Notes under the pieces: generated by a model | Databases searched by the model: none | Seen by the model: the letters and a program-made list of their open reading frames with translations, nothing else | What the model was told of the DNA's origin: nothing | NCBI GenBank assembly: GCA_910587445.1 | Contig: CAJULE010000004.1 | Location: 4,020-68,019, forward strand | DNA from: an uncultured Christensenellaceae bacterium | Lineage (GTDB): Bacteria; Bacillota; Clostridia; Christensenellales; Pumilibacteraceae | Direction of reading: 5' to 3' | DNA: 64,000 bases | Program-made: the position numbers and the translations under genes | Shown here: one piece after another, positions 1 to 8,932 of the stretch | Position numbering within the stretch: position 1 is the stretch's first letter | Layout of the letters: each line of letters begins with the position of its first letter

Positions 1-339
1 GAATATGTTGAGAGATTGGCAAAGGATAAGCTTGTGTGCGTAAGCCTCGGCGGCGTCGGCAGTATGTGGATGTACGGCGGCGAGAGCAAAGTCATTCCGT
101 CGATTTCGGTTAAGCCTGTGGACACTACGGGAGCGGGCGACGCATTTTTTGCCGGAGTGCTGAGCGGACTCGACGGTCTCGAATGTCCGTACGACAAGGG
201 CAAACTCGACAAAATTTTTGCGTTCGCAAACGTCTGCGGAGCACTCAATACGCTCGGTCGCGGCGCTATAGACAATTTGCCCGATCTCGAAACCGTAAAC
301 GAGCGGTTGCGTCATATGGAAGAGGGAGGAGCTGTATGA
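1..339 (+). CDS. PfkB-family sugar kinase, C-terminal part (probable fructokinase)
   Basis: The window opens inside this gene; the reading frame is open from base 1 and only the last 112 codons are present. The visible part carries the PfkB signature DTTGAGDAFFAG near base 120, whose GAGD aspartate is the catalytic base in ribokinase/fructokinase enzymes, followed by the usual C-terminal helices. The family phosphorylates a sugar hydroxyl with ATP in the cytoplasm. Its stop codon overlaps the start of the downstream GH32 gene by four bases (ATGA), so the two are translationally coupled, and the neighbouring fructan genes make fructose the likely substrate. Substrate specificity is inference from context; the N-terminal substrate-binding half is outside the window. 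Confidence 0.85.
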   Translation, partial: EYVERLAKDKLVCVSLGGVGSMWMYGGESKVIPSISVKPVDTTGAGDAFFAGVLSGLDGLECPYDKGKLDKIFAFANVCGALNTLGRGAIDNLPDLETVNERLRHMEEGGAV

Positions 340-3300
340 TGACGAAAGCGAAAAGAATTGCCGTAACAGCGGCTTTGTTGCTCATATTGATGTCGGCGGC
401 ATTTATATTGTTCGCGGCGGAGTCTACGGCTGTCGGCGCATTGTCGCTCATTTCGGAAGGCGACGCGGTTACGGAGCTTGAAGACGCGGAGTATTCGGCT
501 TCGGAAAAGCGTATGCTTTCGGTTACTGTCGATTTTTCGGACGGAGCGGAAGGCGGACTTGTGTTCGGCGCAAAGGACGGAAAGTACTTCGTATTCAAGG
601 TAAATCGTTACGACAACGAAGCGGTTCTTGCCTATTTCGACGGTGAGAGCGAAGAAATCGTCGAGCGCGAGTTTTTCGTCGGTCCGTCCAATATGACGGC
701 GGACGAACAGGACTACGTTGCGTCGCGCACCTCGGAGATCGAGCGCGTATATCTGCGCGTAGTGATAACGCCGGACGCGGAGAAGACCGCCGTGGAATTT
801 TACGCGGACGGCATAAAGCGTTTCGTTTATACGGACGGAGCCGAGGAAGCGAAAAAGCTGTATGTACAGGAGATGGAAGCTTCGGGCGAAACTCTCGCTT
901 ACGAGGGCGGCAAGCTCGGGTACTATTGCGGCGAATACGCAAGCGTGAAGTTTTCGGATATAACGAGCGGAAAAAGCGATTATTCGTACTACAACGAAAT
1001 GTATCGGAATCAATATCATTTTTCGCAGTACGCGCATTGGAACAACGATCCCAACGGACTCGTCTACTACGGCGGATACTATCACGTGTACTTCCAGCAT
1101 AACCCGTACGGCGACGTCTGGGGACCCATGCATTGGGGTCATGCGAGAAGCCGCGATCTCGTGCATTGGGAAATGTTGCCCATAGCTCTCGTTCCCGACT
1201 ACGAGCAGGACGAAACGCTCGGTGCGATTTGGTCGGGTTCGGCACGCGTCTATCATAAGGGCGACAGCGCGCTCATCGACGGCGACGCGGACTATATGTG
1301 GTTCGACGAAAGCGGAAAGAGCGACGGCGACGCGGTGGGGCTTATCGGCTTCTATACTCGTCACGACGACGGAGAGTACGGCGGCAACCGTTACACCGTA
1401 GTCATGTACAGCGACGACGGCGGTCTGACTTGGAACAAGCGCGACGCTGTACATCGTACGACCTCTTTGTTTTTCGACGGTTGCAAGCTCGGTTGCGACA
1501 GCGACGGAGAGCCGTGGGGAGCCGACGTTCGCCCGAGTTGGCGCGATCCAAAGGTGTTCGACATTTCCGCGCTTGAGGGGATAGACGGAGGCTACAGATG
1601 GGGCATGGCGCTTACGGGCATGGAAGATCAGGCGCTGTACTTTTTGAAGTCGCGGGATATGGTGAATTGGGAACACGCAGGCGTATACAAGACGGAATGC
1701 AATCCCGAATGTCCGGACGTGCTTTTCTTAGACGGGCATACCGTAATCACGCTCACGTCGCGCTATTACTTCGTTTGCGATTTGAAGTTCGAAGGCGGCA
1801 ATATCGTCATGAACGACCTTTCGGGCAACAGGATAAACGAACTTTTGAGAAATGACTTGCGACTCAAAAAGATGGAGTACGGTCCCGACTCCTACGCCGC
1901 ACAGACATTTTATATCGATGCGGATTCCGACAGTCCGTACAGGGATAAGACCGTGGGGCTCAGCTGGTTTTCGGGTGTGCCGGGTGCGGACATTTCCGTG
2001 GACAGCGGCGCACTTGCCGCGCCTCGCAAGGTCTGGAACGGCGGCGGTATGACCGTACCCGTGATATTCGGTCTCAACGGCGATAGGCTTACGCAGACGC
2101 CCGTTACGGCGGACGATGCGGCTTTTGCTGCGATAAAGACAAACGTAATAAATATCGAGGAAAGACAGCTTGCGGCGGGAGAAGATCCTCTCGAAAACTT
2201 CAACGGTCGGAGCGCGGAGATAAAGGCGACGGTTGACAATCCGAGTCGCGCGTTCGTATCTTTCAAGGTGAACGAGCGCACTGTCGGCGACAGACATTAT
2301 TACACCGAAATCGGCTGGAATTCCGCAGACGGCTACTTCGTGAGCCGCGTGCACAGCGAGGACGGCGGAATAAATCAGGGCAACTACTATAAAAAGTTCG
2401 TTTCGGGCGTGGGCAGGGAAGACACGCTCCTCAAATTTTACATCTTGATCGATCGGAACGCCGTGGAGGTATTTTGCGGCGGCGGCGCGGCTCCGTTCTA
2501 TCTCATAACCTTCGCTTCTCCGTATTCTACGGGTGCGAGCTTTACGGCAAGCGGCGCAGTCACGGCAAGCGTTTCGGCAAGCACGATCGCTTCCGCTTAC
2601 AGAACGTCCGACGAAATCATGATCAATCTTTCAAGCACGGAACTCGATCTCGGCGACGTGCTGACTACGAGTAAAGAAATAGTCGCATACGCCGAGGGAA
2701 AAGACATAACTTGGTCGGTAACGGAGGGCGAGGATATCGTTAAGGTGGAAAAGACTGCGGACGGCGCGGTAGTCACGGGGCTTGCGGGCGGCGTAGCCAA
2801 GATAAAGGCGACGGCAGGTGAAATGAGTCGCACAATAGACGTCACCGTCCATTCCGGCGAGTTGGAAAATTCGCTTGACTTTACTTCGGACGGAATAATT
2901 TTCGGAGATTATTACTACGACGGCAATACGCTCGTATGCCACCAGCCGTCAGGAGACGGATTCATACTGTCGCAGGAAACGGCAGGAGATTTCGAGTCGT
3001 ATGCGGCTCGGTTCGACCTCGGATACGGTCCCGCCGCCGCGGTGGTTTTCCGCGCGAGTACGGACGAAAACGGTATCGCAGACGGACTTATAGTCAATTA
3101 TGACAACAACAGCCGTATCGTAAAAATGTGGTCGCTTCGGGACGGACATCTGTTTGCGCAAGTAGGTGTCGAGGAGCCGGATATAACGGACATTACGATA
3201 GCCGTACGCGCCGTCGGTAAAAACGTGCAGGCGGCGTTTAACGGAAAACGAGTCATAGACGTGACGCTGCGCGACGACGACCCCGTACAAGGACGCTTCG

Positions 3301-4517
3301 GCTTGAATGTTTGCAAGACCCGCGCGGTATTCAAGTCGCTCACTCTTCTCGATACGGAGCTCATGTACGACGGAAGCGCCGAGAGCGGAGATATGGAGCT
3401 CAGATCGAATTTCGAACACGACGTGACGAGAGTAATAAACAGGACGCTCGGCAATTCGTCCGTACCGAAAGAGTATTGGTACTTCGACGGCGATACGCTC
3501 ACGATTGACGTAAAGTATATTTCGATTCTGCCTTCGAGCGGCGAATATGTGTTTGGCGTAGACGGCGGTCTGTGTATCGACTATGTTGTAAATGTGACTG
3601 CCGTGCCGCTGTGCGAGCTCGATTCTCCTACTATAAACGAGAAAGCCGATCTTTCGGTTTTCGTCGGCGGCCGTCATATCGACTATGTATTCGTAAACGG
3701 CGTCGCCGTTGCAACGCGGCATTTCGCGGTCGAAAATTACGTTTTGACTATCGACGGCGAGGCGTTGCCCGTCGGCGACAGTTCGGTAAGACTTGTCGAG
3801 ATGAGAAGCGGGGAAATGGTTGATGTCGGAGAATTCGAAGTGACCGTCATGGCGCTTAAGACCGACACGGTGGACGTCTATGTGCCGCCGAGAGTGCTCG
3901 ACTTTGTGCCTATGACCGTTGGGCTTTTGACGGTTTTGGGAGTGACGGTGCTTGCCTTGGCTGCGCTTATAACCGTTGCCGTGCTTTTAAGGCGCGGGAA
4001 AATAAAGCTTCCCGAACGCCGAGACGGCAGGACGCAGGTCTACCGCAGGCGTGATTTCGGACTGATCGCAGGCGCGGCGATAATACTCCCCATAGCGGCA
4101 TTCGCACTTGTGGGACTTATTACGTCTCCGCGTACCGTCTCGGGTTGCGTCGGGTGGATAATTCTCCTAATTGCGTCGGTCTTGTTCGGTTATCCGTTTG
4201 CTTCGCAAATGTTCTGGAACGGTAAGATATATCGAAAAACGGTTTCGCCCATGAAGACGCGCGGTACGCCGAAAGAAATTTTCGCGGTAGATAAGTCGAA
4301 TAAAAAGTTTCGTGTGGTTCTGCTATATATAGCGGCGGCATTCAAGACCGCGTGGCTTGCGATACTGATTGCGTTTTGCGGTTTGTTCGCGCTCATAGAA
4401 TCGCCGTTTGGATTCGTTTCGCAGATGCGCGGACTCCTGTACGGAGAATTCGGATTTTCCGCCGAAGCAAACGAAACGGCGGCAATATCAGAAACGATCG
4501 CAAAGGAGGAAGAATAA
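336..4517 (+). CDS. Membrane-tethered GH32 fructan hydrolase with C-terminal multi-TM domain
   Basis: The 1393-residue protein starts at ATG 336, 8 bases after GGGAGGAG; a second ATG at 339 is possible. A hydrophobic segment at residues 7-29 is a signal peptide or anchor. The GH32 five-blade propeller follows, with WNNDPNG (Asp238, nucleophile), WRDP (Asp404, transition-state stabiliser) and ECPD (Glu458, acid/base), then the GH32 beta-sandwich to about 760. After that come a BIG2-like Ig domain (about 800-870), a CBM66-like sandwich (about 880-1060) and a small Ig-like X2-type module. The C-terminus has four predicted membrane helices (about 1190-1215, 1243-1265, 1268-1290, 1324-1355) and an acidic tail. 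GH32 enzymes cleave beta-fructosidic bonds in sucrose, inulin or levan. The extra polytopic tail is unusual, since one helix would suffice to anchor it. Domain calls outside the catalytic core are by eye. Confidence 0.85.
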   Translation: MMTKAKRIAVTAALLLILMSAAFILFAAESTAVGALSLISEGDAVTELEDAEYSASEKRMLSVTVDFSDGAEGGLVFGAKDGKYFVFKVNRYDNEAVLAYFDGESEEIVEREFFVGPSNMTADEQDYVASRTSEIERVYLRVVITPDAEKTAVEFYADGIKRFVYTDGAEEAKKLYVQEMEASGETLAYEGGKLGYYCGEYASVKFSDITSGKSDYSYYNEMYRNQYHFSQYAHWNNDPNGLVYYGGYYHVYFQHNPYGDVWGPMHWGHARSRDLVHWEMLPIALVPDYEQDETLGAIWSGSARVYHKGDSALIDGDADYMWFDESGKSDGDAVGLIGFYTRHDDGEYGGNRYTVVMYSDDGGLTWNKRDAVHRTTSLFFDGCKLGCDSDGEPWGADVRPSWRDPKVFDISALEGIDGGYRWGMALTGMEDQALYFLKSRDMVNWEHAGVYKTECNPECPDVLFLDGHTVITLTSRYYFVCDLKFEGGNIVMNDLSGNRINELLRNDLRLKKMEYGPDSYAAQTFYIDADSDSPYRDKTVGLSWFSGVPGADISVDSGALAAPRKVWNGGGMTVPVIFGLNGDRLTQTPVTADDAAFAAIKTNVINIEERQLAAGEDPLENFNGRSAEIKATVDNPSRAFVSFKVNERTVGDRHYYTEIGWNSADGYFVSRVHSEDGGINQGNYYKKFVSGVGREDTLLKFYILIDRNAVEVFCGGGAAPFYLITFASPYSTGASFTASGAVTASVSASTIASAYRTSDEIMINLSSTELDLGDVLTTSKEIVAYAEGKDITWSVTEGEDIVKVEKTADGAVVTGLAGGVAKIKATAGEMSRTIDVTVHSGELENSLDFTSDGIIFGDYYYDGNTLVCHQPSGDGFILSQETAGDFESYAARFDLGYGPAAAVVFRASTDENGIADGLIVNYDNNSRIVKMWSLRDGHLFAQVGVEEPDITDITIAVRAVGKNVQAAFNGKRVIDVTLRDDDPVQGRFGLNVCKTRAVFKSLTLLDTELMYDGSAESGDMELRSNFEHDVTRVINRTLGNSSVPKEYWYFDGDTLTIDVKYISILPSSGEYVFGVDGGLCIDYVVNVTAVPLCELDSPTINEKADLSVFVGGRHIDYVFVNGVAVATRHFAVENYVLTIDGEALPVGDSSVRLVEMRSGEMVDVGEFEVTVMALKTDTVDVYVPPRVLDFVPMTVGLLTVLGVTVLALAALITVAVLLRRGKIKLPERRDGRTQVYRRRDFGLIAGAAIILPIAAFALVGLITSPRTVSGCVGWIILLIASVLFGYPFASQMFWNGKIYRKTVSPMKTRGTPKEIFAVDKSNKKFRVVLLYIAAAFKTAWLAILIAFCGLFALIESPFGFVSQMRGLLYGEFGFSAEANETAAISETIAKEEE

Positions 4518-5485
4518 TGTCTACTATTTCCGATGTGGCAAGAGAGGCGGGCGTTGGCGTCGGTACCGTCTCGCGCGTGTTGAACGGCGGCAAGTCCGTA
4601 AACGAAAAGACGCGCCGCCTGGTGGAAGAGGCGATATCCAAGTTGGCGTATACGCCGAACAGCTCGGCAAAACGTCTGAGACAGAATAAGAGCGGCGTTA
4701 TTGCGCTCATGATCCCCGTATTGTATCACCCGTTCTTTTCGAGGTTTGCCGAAGCTGCGGAGCAGGAGGCGGACAGTCACGGATATTCGATGTTGCTCGT
4801 TGCGTCCCAACAGCACGTCGAAAAGGAGAAGCGGATAATAGAGCGCATAAAGCGCAAAGAGGTCGACGGAGCCATTTTCGTTACGCACTACGAACACAGG
4901 CAGGAGGACTTTCTCGGCTGTCCGCTCGTGTCTATCGACAGACATTTGGGCGAAAACATTCCGTGCGTTACGAGCGACAACTACGAAGCGACGAAAAAGA
5001 GTATAGAATATCTTATCGAAAAAGGCTGTAAAAAGATAGGGTACATAGGGACAAAGCCGCTCGTCGACTCGGAGATCATGTTACGCGAAAAAGTGTACCG
5101 AGAGGTAATGGGCGTTCACGGCATGGGCGAGTACGTCGTAAACGAGATCGCCATACACGGCGACGAAGCCGCTCTCGTCGAAAAGTTTTTCAATCTGTAC
5201 GGCGACGTCGACGGCATTTTCGCGGCGGGATATACTGTGGCGCGGCTCACTGCGGAATATGCGAAAAGCATGGGAAAAACCGTGCCCGGAGACATACAGA
5301 TAGTGTCATACGACGGCTGCTTTCCCACCTGGGACAATACGGCGCTGCTTACGTGCGTGGAACAGCCCATAGACGACATGGCGCGTTCGGCAGTCGATAT
5401 ACTGATAGACAAGATAAAAGGAAAGCCTGTCGAAGCGCGGACGGTGCTCGAAAGCAAATTCGTAATAGGCTGTTCCACAAAATAA
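4517..5485 (+). CDS. LacI-family transcriptional regulator
   Basis: The protein has 322 residues starting at ATG 4517, which overlaps the stop of the GH32 gene by one base and follows AAAGGAGGAAGA. Residues 2-55 form the LacI helix-turn-helix and hinge (TISDVAREAGVGVGTVSRVL, then SSAKRLR), and the rest is the periplasmic-binding-protein-like effector and dimerisation domain ending in the typical segment that starts EQPIDDMARSAVDIL. LacI members sense a small sugar and usually repress local catabolic genes. Being inside the operon suggests autoregulation and sensing of a fructose-containing saccharide. A candidate operator is the inverted repeat TACGGT-N8-ACCGTA on the promoter at 18493-18525. 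The effector is not deducible from sequence. Confidence 0.93.
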   Translation: MSTISDVAREAGVGVGTVSRVLNGGKSVNEKTRRLVEEAISKLAYTPNSSAKRLRQNKSGVIALMIPVLYHPFFSRFAEAAEQEADSHGYSMLLVASQQHVEKEKRIIERIKRKEVDGAIFVTHYEHRQEDFLGCPLVSIDRHLGENIPCVTSDNYEATKKSIEYLIEKGCKKIGYIGTKPLVDSEIMLREKVYREVMGVHGMGEYVVNEIAIHGDEAALVEKFFNLYGDVDGIFAAGYTVARLTAEYAKSMGKTVPGDIQIVSYDGCFPTWDNTALLTCVEQPIDDMARSAVDILIDKIKGKPVEARTVLESKFVIGCSTK

Positions 5486-5509
5486 AAATTCGATATTCGG
5501 AGGTGTGAG

Positions 5510-6850
5510 ATGAAGAAGGTATTAAGGACAATTGTAATTGCGGTTTCGGCGCTCGTTTTGGCAATCGGAATGTGCGCTTGCGGCGGCGGAAGCGGCAATG
5601 AGATCGAGAGCCGCGTCGACCAATACGGCAACAAGATAGTGACGGTATTGTTCCATAAGGCGAGCGGCACTCCCGAGGCGACGGCGTATGCAAAACTCGT
5701 ACAGGAATATATGGATACGCACGAGGACGTGATAATCGAGGCGGAATACGTCACGCAGACGACGGGCGTCAATCAGTATGAAACGACGCTCACGACGAAG
5801 TTCGAAGCGGGCGGCGGCGAGCTTTACGACATAATCACGTACGATTCGCCCATATGCTCGGGCTACGCAAAGAGCGGTATGCTGTACGATTCCACGTCGC
5901 TTCTCGGCGACTATGTAGATGAGTTTCTGCCTTCGTCGATTCCCATGTACGACGGTAAGGTTTACGGCTTGCCCATTCAGGAGGCGAGCGCCGGCTTCTT
6001 CTGCAATCTCAAGCTTTTGAAGCAGGCGGGGATCTCGGCAAAGAAGATCGAACAGTATAAAAACGGCTGGACATACGACGAGTTCTACGACGTATGCGCC
6101 AAGCTCAAAAGCAAGGGTATAAAATATCCCGTTGACTTCCAGCTCAACTCCAAAGACGAGGAGCGCCGCACGTTCTTCCTCTATCCGTTCGGATATTCGG
6201 ACGGAGGCGAGTATTGCTCCGACGACGGAAAGAAGGTGGAAGGGTTTATGGACGGCGAAAAGGTCGCTTCGGGTCTCGAGATCATAGACGAATGTATAAA
6301 GCAGGGCTATACGAGCAAGGACATCAAAAGCAACGAGTTCCAAAACGGCAAAATAGTCGGAATGTATCTCTCGAGCGGTTGGACGATACCCGAGCTCAAG
6401 GGCGAATATAAGGCAAACTTCTCGGGCGGCTACGGCGAGGGGTGGGACATTCTCCCTTATCCGTACAAGACAAAGTCGGAGGCTGCGTCCGCAACGGGAA
6501 GCTGGTGCTTCGGCATAACGAATAACGGCGTAAAGGACAAATCGGCTGCCGTCGACTTTTTGAAGTTCCTGACGAGCAAGACGTCGGCACAGGTAATATC
6601 GGAGACCACGGGCATGATAAGCGCGCGTAAAGACGCGACTTATTCGGACGGAACGCCCGAGAAGTTCCTTTACGAGCAGTTTTCCGCAACGGGCAAAAAG
6701 CGTCCGATAATGCCGGGATACAACTTTTTCTCGAAGCAGTTCAATCTTGCGCTCAACGATATAACTTCGGGCGACAAGGGCAGTGTGATAAGCATATTGC
6801 AGTCGAAAACCGAAGCGCTTCAGCGCGAGCTGGATTTGGATAACAGATAG
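5510..6850 (+). CDS. Carbohydrate ABC transporter substrate-binding lipoprotein
   Basis: This 446-residue family-1 extracellular solute-binding protein begins with a lipoprotein signal peptide; the likely lipidated cysteine is Cys24 (local sequence MCACGGG). The body contains the ordinary MalE/UgpB-type fold features, such as a GLPIQ strand near residue 150 and the alternating Trp-containing helices of the ligand cleft. The gene sits 24 bases after lacI with a GGAGG site and is followed directly by two permease genes, so it is the binding component of the importer for fructo-oligosaccharides or sucrose. The specific ligand is inferred from the surrounding GH32 genes. Confidence 0.92.
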   Translation: MKKVLRTIVIAVSALVLAIGMCACGGGSGNEIESRVDQYGNKIVTVLFHKASGTPEATAYAKLVQEYMDTHEDVIIEAEYVTQTTGVNQYETTLTTKFEAGGGELYDIITYDSPICSGYAKSGMLYDSTSLLGDYVDEFLPSSIPMYDGKVYGLPIQEASAGFFCNLKLLKQAGISAKKIEQYKNGWTYDEFYDVCAKLKSKGIKYPVDFQLNSKDEERRTFFLYPFGYSDGGEYCSDDGKKVEGFMDGEKVASGLEIIDECIKQGYTSKDIKSNEFQNGKIVGMYLSSGWTIPELKGEYKANFSGGYGEGWDILPYPYKTKSEAASATGSWCFGITNNGVKDKSAAVDFLKFLTSKTSAQVISETTGMISARKDATYSDGTPEKFLYEQFSATGKKRPIMPGYNFFSKQFNLALNDITSGDKGSVISILQSKTEALQRELDLDNR

Positions 6851-6866
6851 GACTAAAGAGGTCGTT

Positions 6867-7838
6867 ATGGGTATTATATCACTCATCATTTTGGCGGTAT
6901 TCGTTCTCGTGCTCGTTGCCATGATTGCGCTCGACATATACAAGGCGAAAAAGCGGAATGAAAAATATCATCTTAAGCAATGTGTCGCGGGCTATGCCAT
7001 GATGGCGCCCGCCGTCGCGCTGGCTTTTGTTTTCGTCGTTTTGCCGATATTGTTCTCTCTCGGATATTCGTTCACCGACTATAATATGCTTTATCCCGGC
7101 GATATAAACTTCGTGGGATTCGACAATTTCAAGATCCTGTTCGAAAACATTGCAGGTCACGGAGAGCTTTGGTACGCGATAAAAAACACGCTTATATTCG
7201 TAGTGTGCGTCGTGCCCCTCCAGATAGGACTCGCACTTTTGCTTGCACTGTTTACCAACCGAAAAAAACGCGGTGTGAAAGTATTCAAGATCTGCTTCTT
7301 CGTACCCGTGGTCATATCTCTTACCGTAACGTCCTTTCTGTGGCTTCAGATCCTTTCGCCCGAGGAAAGCGGATTGTTCAATTCGTTTCTCGGAATGTTC
7401 GGCATAGCGCCCGTGGACTTTCTCGGTAACGAAAAGACGGCAATGCTTTGGATAGTTCTCATGAGCGCATGGCAGGGGTGCGGTTATCAGATGCTCATCT
7501 TTTCGTCCGGTCTCACAAACATTCGCGACGATCTGTACGAGGCGGCTTCGCTCGACGGCGCAGGCGGCTGGGAGAAGTTCAAAAACATAACGCTCCCGGG
7601 GCTCAAGCCGACGCTTCTGTACATTACGATAACCGTCTTTGTAGGCGCGTGCCGAGTAATGATACAGCCGATGCTCATGACGGGCTACAAAATGCACACC
7701 GTTACCCTGAGCTACTATATGTACCAGCTCGGCTACAGTTCGCACTACGTCGGTCTTTCGGCGGCGGTGGCGCTCGTTATGACCGTCATAATAGGCATTA
7801 TCACTCTCATACAGCGCAAGGCGCTAAAGGAGAATTGA
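6867..7838 (+). CDS. Carbohydrate ABC transporter permease, MalF/UgpA type
   Basis: The 323-residue inner-membrane protein has an extra N-terminal helix (about residues 2-23), a positively charged linker, and then the six-helix core of binding-protein-dependent permeases. The EAA loop that docks the ATPase is clear (EAASLDGAGGWEKFKNITLP, about 225-244). It lies 16 bases after the binding-protein gene and three bases before the second permease, so the three are one transcription and translation unit. The family imports oligosaccharides as a heterodimer with the MalG-type subunit. No ATP-binding subunit is encoded nearby; in many Bacillota a single shared MsmK-type ATPase serves several such importers. 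Confidence 0.93.
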   Translation: MGIISLIILAVFVLVLVAMIALDIYKAKKRNEKYHLKQCVAGYAMMAPAVALAFVFVVLPILFSLGYSFTDYNMLYPGDINFVGFDNFKILFENIAGHGELWYAIKNTLIFVVCVVPLQIGLALLLALFTNRKKRGVKVFKICFFVPVVISLTVTSFLWLQILSPEESGLFNSFLGMFGIAPVDFLGNEKTAMLWIVLMSAWQGCGYQMLIFSSGLTNIRDDLYEAASLDGAGGWEKFKNITLPGLKPTLLYITITVFVGACRVMIQPMLMTGYKMHTVTLSYYMYQLGYSSHYVGLSAAVALVMTVIIGIITLIQRKALKEN

Positions 7839-7841
7839 TCT

Positions 7842-8882
7842 ATGAATGAATTGGAACTTATTTCCGAAGAGGAGCTTTCGGAATCCTTCGAAGATGAGGG
7901 CATAGACCTTATCGGATCCGAAAACCAATCGGACGGCAACAGGTTGCTCGAAGAGCAGGTGCGGATCGAGCGTTCGAACGAATCGGCAAACGCAGTATAC
8001 GACTATACGCCCGTATCGATACCCAAGAACAGGAAGAAGATAGCCCTCGACGTGCTGTGGTATGCCGCGGGAATAGTGTTGTCGCTTATGTTCGTGCTTC
8101 CCATTCTGTATATGCTCGCCGTGTCTACGAAGTCGGAGGCGGCGGCAAACCAGGCGACGGGCATAATGCTGCTTTTGCCGGACTTCGGCAATCTCGGTAC
8201 TTTCTTCGACAACTACGGCAAAGTGCTTACCGAATACGGCATATGGCGCAATGCTCTGAACAGCTTTATCTATGCGGCGATTGCCATTGTGCTCAATATT
8301 CTCGTAAACGGTCTTGCGGGCTATGTTCTCAGCAAATTCAAATTCCCGGGTAAAAAGTTTTTCACGTTCATCATACTCTTTTTGATAATCGTGCCCGTGG
8401 AGACGTCGATAATCCCGCTGTATACCATAGTGACTCAGATACTGAGACTGAAGAGGGAAATGCTTGTTTTGGGCGTGATACTTCCCGCAGTCATAAACAT
8501 ATTCAACATATTCCTGTTTATGCAGTTCTTCGAAAGTATCCCCAAGGACTACGAAGAAGCGGCGAGAATAGACGGTGCGGGCAACATAAAAATATTTTTC
8601 CGCATAATCCTTCCGCTTTCGAAGCCGATAGTGGCGACGGTTGCAGTGTTCTGCTTTATCGGCGTTTGGAACGACTATCTTTGGCCGATGATGCTGCTGT
8701 CCGGATATAAGGACTTGCTGCCCGTTCAGGCGACGCTTCAGATGATTCAAAGCATACAGGGCGTCACGCAGGGCGAGGTAATGGCGTCGCTCGTCATCAC
8801 GAGTATCCCTATTTTCATCGTGTATATAGCCGCACAAAAGTATATCGTTCAGGGCTTCGGTTCGGCGGGACTGAAGATGTAG
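7842..8882 (+). CDS. Carbohydrate ABC transporter permease, MalG/UgpE type
   Basis: The 346-residue permease starts three bases after its partner and shows the six-helix core and EAA loop (EEAARIDGAGNIKIFFRIIL, about 238-257). Its N-terminus carries about 65 extra residues, strongly acidic (ELELISEEELSESFEDE), ahead of a basic stretch and the first helix. Most MalG-type subunits start only 10-30 residues before helix 1, so this cytoplasmic acidic tail is unusual and could contact the ATPase or a regulator. It forms the channel with the product of 6867-7838. An alternative internal start is possible but no good ribosome binding site was seen for one. Confidence 0.92.
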   Translation: MNELELISEEELSESFEDEGIDLIGSENQSDGNRLLEEQVRIERSNESANAVYDYTPVSIPKNRKKIALDVLWYAAGIVLSLMFVLPILYMLAVSTKSEAAANQATGIMLLLPDFGNLGTFFDNYGKVLTEYGIWRNALNSFIYAAIAIVLNILVNGLAGYVLSKFKFPGKKFFTFIILFLIIVPVETSIIPLYTIVTQILRLKREMLVLGVILPAVINIFNIFLFMQFFESIPKDYEEAARIDGAGNIKIFFRIILPLSKPIVATVAVFCFIGVWNDYLWPMMLLSGYKDLLPVQATLQMIQSIQGVTQGEVMASLVITSIPIFIVYIAAQKYIVQGFGSAGLKM

Positions 8883-8932
8883 AGAGTTACTGCAATATGA
8901 TAAACGGATAAAATCACTTCGTTATAAGGAGA

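Noticed and set aside
5510..8882. ATP-binding subunit of the sugar importer
   Set aside because: No Walker A/B protein is encoded in the locus; the only ATPase of ABC type in the window (55067-55927) is an exporter type of a separate operon.
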